Of a stretch of 9,339 nt of DNA, positions 6,748-9,339 are shown piece after piece. The stretch lies in NCBI GenBank assembly GCA_012514125.1, contig JAAZAW010000105.1:1-9339 (forward strand). Direction: 5' to 3'. Made by a program: the position numbers and the translations under genes. The notes below the pieces were generated by a model. That model saw only the letters and a program-made list of their open reading frames with translations. It had not been told where the DNA came from and made no database searches. The stretch is from Phycisphaerae bacterium. Lineage in GTDB: Bacteria; Planctomycetota; Phycisphaerae; JAAYCJ01. The first letter of the stretch is position 1. Each line of letters begins with the position of its first letter.

Positions 6748-6903
6748 CCTAAGGCTTAGGCAGGGGATGAATCCTGCCCAAGTCGTATCGGAATGAAAGA
6801 CCTTTCTGCTCTTCCAGTAAGGTGGCCTCAACCCACCATCTGCTTCAAGCCTTGAGCCTTTAAGCAACTTGTCGATCACCAAAACCCAATGCCCAAAGCC
6901 CTC
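6748..6903 (-). other. Hairpin-rich segment with two overlapping open frames; possible dispersed repeat or structured RNA
   Basis: The segment lies between the stop of the beta-helix gene and the LacI promoter. In transcript order it offers an interrupted stem at about 6842-6865 (GCTTAAAGG with GGCTTGAAGC), a 5-bp stem at 6821-6837 (GGTGG with CCACC), a 10-bp stem at 6755-6782 (CTTGGGCAGG with CCTGCCTAAG, one wobble), and a perfect 13-base palindrome at 6748-6760 that shares an arm with the previous stem, so the two are mutually exclusive. No U-tract follows. Two minus-strand frames give protein-like peptides: 6903-6739 (54 codons, in frame with the upstream TAG) and 6844-6749 (31 codons, including GLSFRYDLGRIHPLPKP). 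Neither has a convincing start codon. It could be a repeat remnant, a 3' untranslated structure or a gene fragment. Confidence 0.4.
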
Positions 6904-9339
6904 CTACTCCTCCAACCTCACCAGCATCAAACCGGCAAGAATGAATCCTGCGATCATCGGCAAACCAAAACCGCTGCAAATCGAACTTGAAAAATCATCT
7001 TCCGCTGATTCTTCATTCTCTACTGCCGTACCGAAAACCTTCGCATAATCGGCTTCAAAACTCGATCCGCTCGATCCATAATTCGCCGCAAGAATACCCA
7101 GATCGCCAACATCGACCTTGCCGTCTTCGTTGAAATCTCCCTGCTGCCAGGTAGCACCCTCGCTCATACCATAGTTCGCCGCGAGAATTCCCAGATCACC
7201 AACATCGACCTTGCCGTCTTCGTTCGCATCACCGGGAACACGCGACGCCGATACCTTCGGCCTTGCGCCCATATAACTACCGTCCGAAGCGCCGGCTGTA
7301 ATCGCCGCCGGACACGTGAGCGCCAGATAACGATACTGCTCGCTCAGCGGATCCGCCGAAGCAAAAATCGGCCCAACCGTCGTCAAACATCCCGTGCCCA
7401 GCGAAGCACTCCCGCCTGCAGCGCCGCTCCCATTGTTCCAGAACGCGCTGTACCGAATATTCGGAGATGGCGACATAAAGATCGTCTGATATACACCATA
7501 GCGGTCATTGCCCACAAAAAGCGAATCGCGAACGGCCAGCCCCGGCAGCGAATTCTTCAGATATAAACCGTGATTGCCGTTTCCAATAAGAGAGCACTTC
7601 TCGATAGTCACGGTCGCATTGTTTCGATTCGTCGACGACATCTGATTCAGCGAGAAAAGAATACCATCGCCCGCGTTGCCTTCGATGATCGTACCCCGCA
7701 CAACACAATCCACCAGCCTCTGGGTATCATAATTAGGCTCAAAATCGATCCCCGCCTGCGGTGAATGCCCATTGGTATTGCGGATAACGCAATTTTCGAC
7801 CAACAACCGTTCCGCACTGATCACACTGATCCCCTGGCGGTAATTATTGTCCAGCGTCACATCGCGAATAACGATATCATTGCAGAAATTCTGCTCATTC
7901 GCCCAAATACCCATGTAAACGCCATCCCCGCCAGTGTCCTTGATCGTCAATCCGGAGATCGTCACATTCCCACAGCTCCAAAGACCCACACCCATCCGCC
8001 ATTCGCCATCTTCATACGGAGAACTCAGATAATCATTTTTCCGCATCTTCAATGTCGCACCATAACCGGTCAATTTAAGGTCCTGTTTTGCAACAGCTTT
8101 AAATAGACAGTCGGTGCTGCGAAGGAATGCACCCTCTTTCGCACAGACGACCACACCTTCCTCAAAAACAATCTCCTGATTATTCGAATTAAGCATAATC
8201 GGACGAACAATCCAGTCGCTCCCCATATCGGGAACAAAAACCGTCTTCGCCCCCGAATCGATAGCCGCCTGCAACGCAAAGGTCGCGTCATCAGATTCAA
8301 AACCAAAAGTGGACGCATCGATCCAGTCCGGTGCCAGCTTATGAACACCGATACTCCGCCAATCGTCGTGTTTGGTTAAAAGGGTATTTTCACTCTTCAT
8401 ACCAAAACCCGAGGCATGCTTATCGCAAATCACAACATCAACACCCACGATATCCCCCGCCGAAAGCGGCGAAACAATCGACTCCCCGCCCGTCAAATCC
8501 AGATATTCATACGCCTTCACCGCTGCCTCATAAAACAGCCAACCGGTAGGATTACCCTGTCCATCAACTTCCACAACACCCGCCGCCTGAAATCCAATCT
8601 GACCGGCCAGTTCACCAGATATCGGATTATCGCCCGCAAAAGTTTTCCAGAGATCATTTGCAGGATTTCCTGTCCGATTCGCCTTTAAACCGACAACATA
8701 CTGCTGAGCGGTCGATTGAGTGTCTTCATAAGCATAAGGTTCACCACCGGTAGTATGCACATAAATCTCCACACCATCCTGCGTATTCCACTTGTCATAC
8801 ATATCCAGGAAAATGCGATCCGGATCGTTGACCTTCACAGCCACATAAAACTGGTTCGCCGTTCCATCCCACCGAACCGCATACCCCGCTTGGGTAATCG
8901 GTGAACTTCCGCTGTAGGTCTTATCCAAAGCGACAAATTCACTCCCACGCCATTCCGAAAGATCGCCATCCACCACAACATCACCCTCGGCGCTCTGAAT
9001 GGTCGGAGGATTATTAAACGCCGCATACGTCACAGAATTAACATTACTGACCACATATCCATCAACCCAAGCCCGGGCACAAAGCGTCTCACCGAGATTG
9101 ATCGTTATCGGCGTGGAATACAACGAACTGGCAGGCGACGGAGTACTTCCATCCAGTGTATACCGAATCTGTGAGTCGGGCGTTGCACAACTGATCGCGA
9201 CTTTTTTGCTTCCCAAAACATATCGGTCATCGGGTGTAAAGACCGGCGTTGCCACTACATTCTCCACAACCTCGCCCGTCACCGTCACATCGTCGATCCA
9301 GACGGTATCGGTATGATTATTTGTATTCGTCGTTTCAAT
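6904..9339 (-). CDS. Large secreted multidomain beta-helix protein with dockerin-like repeats (5' end outside window)
   Basis: The frame is open to the window edge, so 811 C-terminal residues are visible. The GTG at 9288 is probably an internal Val: the residues before it, TDTVWIDDVTVTGE, read like the last strand of a jelly-roll domain. Then, in visible numbering, come a chitobiase C-terminal-like domain (30-107, IRYTLDGSTPSP), a DOMON/CBM9-like sugar-binding domain (about 118-335, from VDGDLSEW), a pectate-lyase-superfamily beta-helix (about 340-680) opening with ESDDATFALQAAIDSGAKTV and continuing with NVTISGLTI/DIVIRDVTLD-type rungs, two dockerin-like Ca-binding repeats (about 703-755), an acidic linker and a C-terminal helix (FGLPMIAGFILAGLMLV) ending RLEE. 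It is likely an exported polysaccharide-active or polysaccharide-binding protein. No lyase or GH28 catalytic motif is certain. It is probably transcribed separately from the LacI gene. Confidence 0.85.
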   Translation of the reverse strand: METTNTNNHTDTVWIDDVTVTGEVVENVVATPVFTPDDRYVLGSKKVAISCATPDSQIRYTLDGSTPSPASSLYSTPITINLGETLCARAWVDGYVVSNVNSVTYAAFNNPPTIQSAEGDVVVDGDLSEWRGSEFVALDKTYSGSSPITQAGYAVRWDGTANQFYVAVKVNDPDRIFLDMYDKWNTQDGVEIYVHTTGGEPYAYEDTQSTAQQYVVGLKANRTGNPANDLWKTFAGDNPISGELAGQIGFQAAGVVEVDGQGNPTGWLFYEAAVKAYEYLDLTGGESIVSPLSAGDIVGVDVVICDKHASGFGMKSENTLLTKHDDWRSIGVHKLAPDWIDASTFGFESDDATFALQAAIDSGAKTVFVPDMGSDWIVRPIMLNSNNQEIVFEEGVVVCAKEGAFLRSTDCLFKAVAKQDLKLTGYGATLKMRKNDYLSSPYEDGEWRMGVGLWSCGNVTISGLTIKDTGGDGVYMGIWANEQNFCNDIVIRDVTLDNNYRQGISVISAERLLVENCVIRNTNGHSPQAGIDFEPNYDTQRLVDCVVRGTIIEGNAGDGILFSLNQMSSTNRNNATVTIEKCSLIGNGNHGLYLKNSLPGLAVRDSLFVGNDRYGVYQTIFMSPSPNIRYSAFWNNGSGAAGGSASLGTGCLTTVGPIFASADPLSEQYRYLALTCPAAITAGASDGSYMGARPKVSASRVPGDANEDGKVDVGDLGILAANYGMSEGATWQQGDFNEDGKVDVGDLGILAANYGSSGSSFEADYAKVFGTAVENEESAEDDFSSSICSGFGLPMIAGFILAGLMLVRLEE
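7076..7233 (-). repeat. Two tandem dockerin-like Ca-binding repeats, 93-bp period
   Basis: The 65-bp units 7076-7140 and 7169-7233 agree at 57 positions. They encode GDxNEDGKVDVGDLGILAAN twice, 31 residues apart. Each has the D-x-N-x-D-G-x-V-D-x-x-D pattern of a dockerin type I or EF-hand-like calcium loop. The central stretch is nearly identical at the DNA level, suggesting recent duplication or gene conversion. In Planctomycetota such repeats are common near the C-terminus of exported proteins and need not mean a cellulosome. Confidence 0.85.

Noticed and set aside
6755..6782. Intrinsic terminator of the beta-helix gene
   Set aside because: The stem is good but no run of U follows on the minus-strand transcript, nor on the plus strand. 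It is kept only as part of a structured segment.
6904..6906. TAG read through to extend the beta-helix protein by 54 codons
   Set aside because: The protein already ends sensibly after a C-terminal helix, and the extension has no recognisable domain. The open frame is noted under the structured segment instead.

Overview
The window looks like part of a Planctomycetota chromosome, most likely class Phycisphaerae (Sedimentisphaerales-like), with Lentisphaerota or Verrucomicrobiota as the less likely alternative. This is inferred from the gene families: a secreted protein with a PEP-CTERM tail, a prepilin-like protein with an H-X9-DG motif, and a large secreted beta-helix protein with two Ca-binding repeats of the form GDxNEDGKVDVGDLGILAAN. 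All six convincing genes lie on the minus strand, so transcription runs from high to low coordinates. I see no tRNA, rRNA, CRISPR array or transposase.

Layout in transcription order. (1) 9339-6904: the 3' 811 codons of a large secreted multidomain protein (end of a jelly-roll-like domain, chitobiase C-terminal-like domain, DOMON/CBM9-like domain, pectate-lyase-like beta-helix, two dockerin-like repeats, C-terminal hydrophobic anchor). Its start lies outside the window. (2) 6903-6617: a gap with a hairpin-rich segment carrying two overlapping open frames, followed by a good promoter for the next gene. (3) 6616-5558: a LacI-family regulator. (4) 5557-5454: a gap with a TTGACA box and an 18-bp near-perfect palindrome, the likely operator/promoter of the next four genes. 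(5) 5453-150: a probable four-gene operon encoding a PEP-CTERM jelly-roll protein, a prepilin-like H-X9-DG protein, a small CBM-like secreted protein and a 902-residue glycoside-hydrolase-like secreted protein. (6) 1-150: a long imperfect inverted repeat built from nested copies of a CTTCGACaggCTCAG-type core, abutting the stop codon of the last gene.

How the parts may work together (inference): the LacI protein senses a sugar and controls a surface glycan-handling operon. The PEP-CTERM protein and the pseudopilin would sit at the cell envelope, the CBM-like protein would bind the glycan, and the translationally coupled GH-like protein would act on it. The upstream beta-helix protein would be a further secreted polysaccharide-active factor with its own transcript. 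The substrate cannot be read from the sequence. The least explained parts are the GH-like protein, which I cannot assign to a family, the structured segment at about 6748-6903, and the unusual C-terminal anchor of the beta-helix protein.
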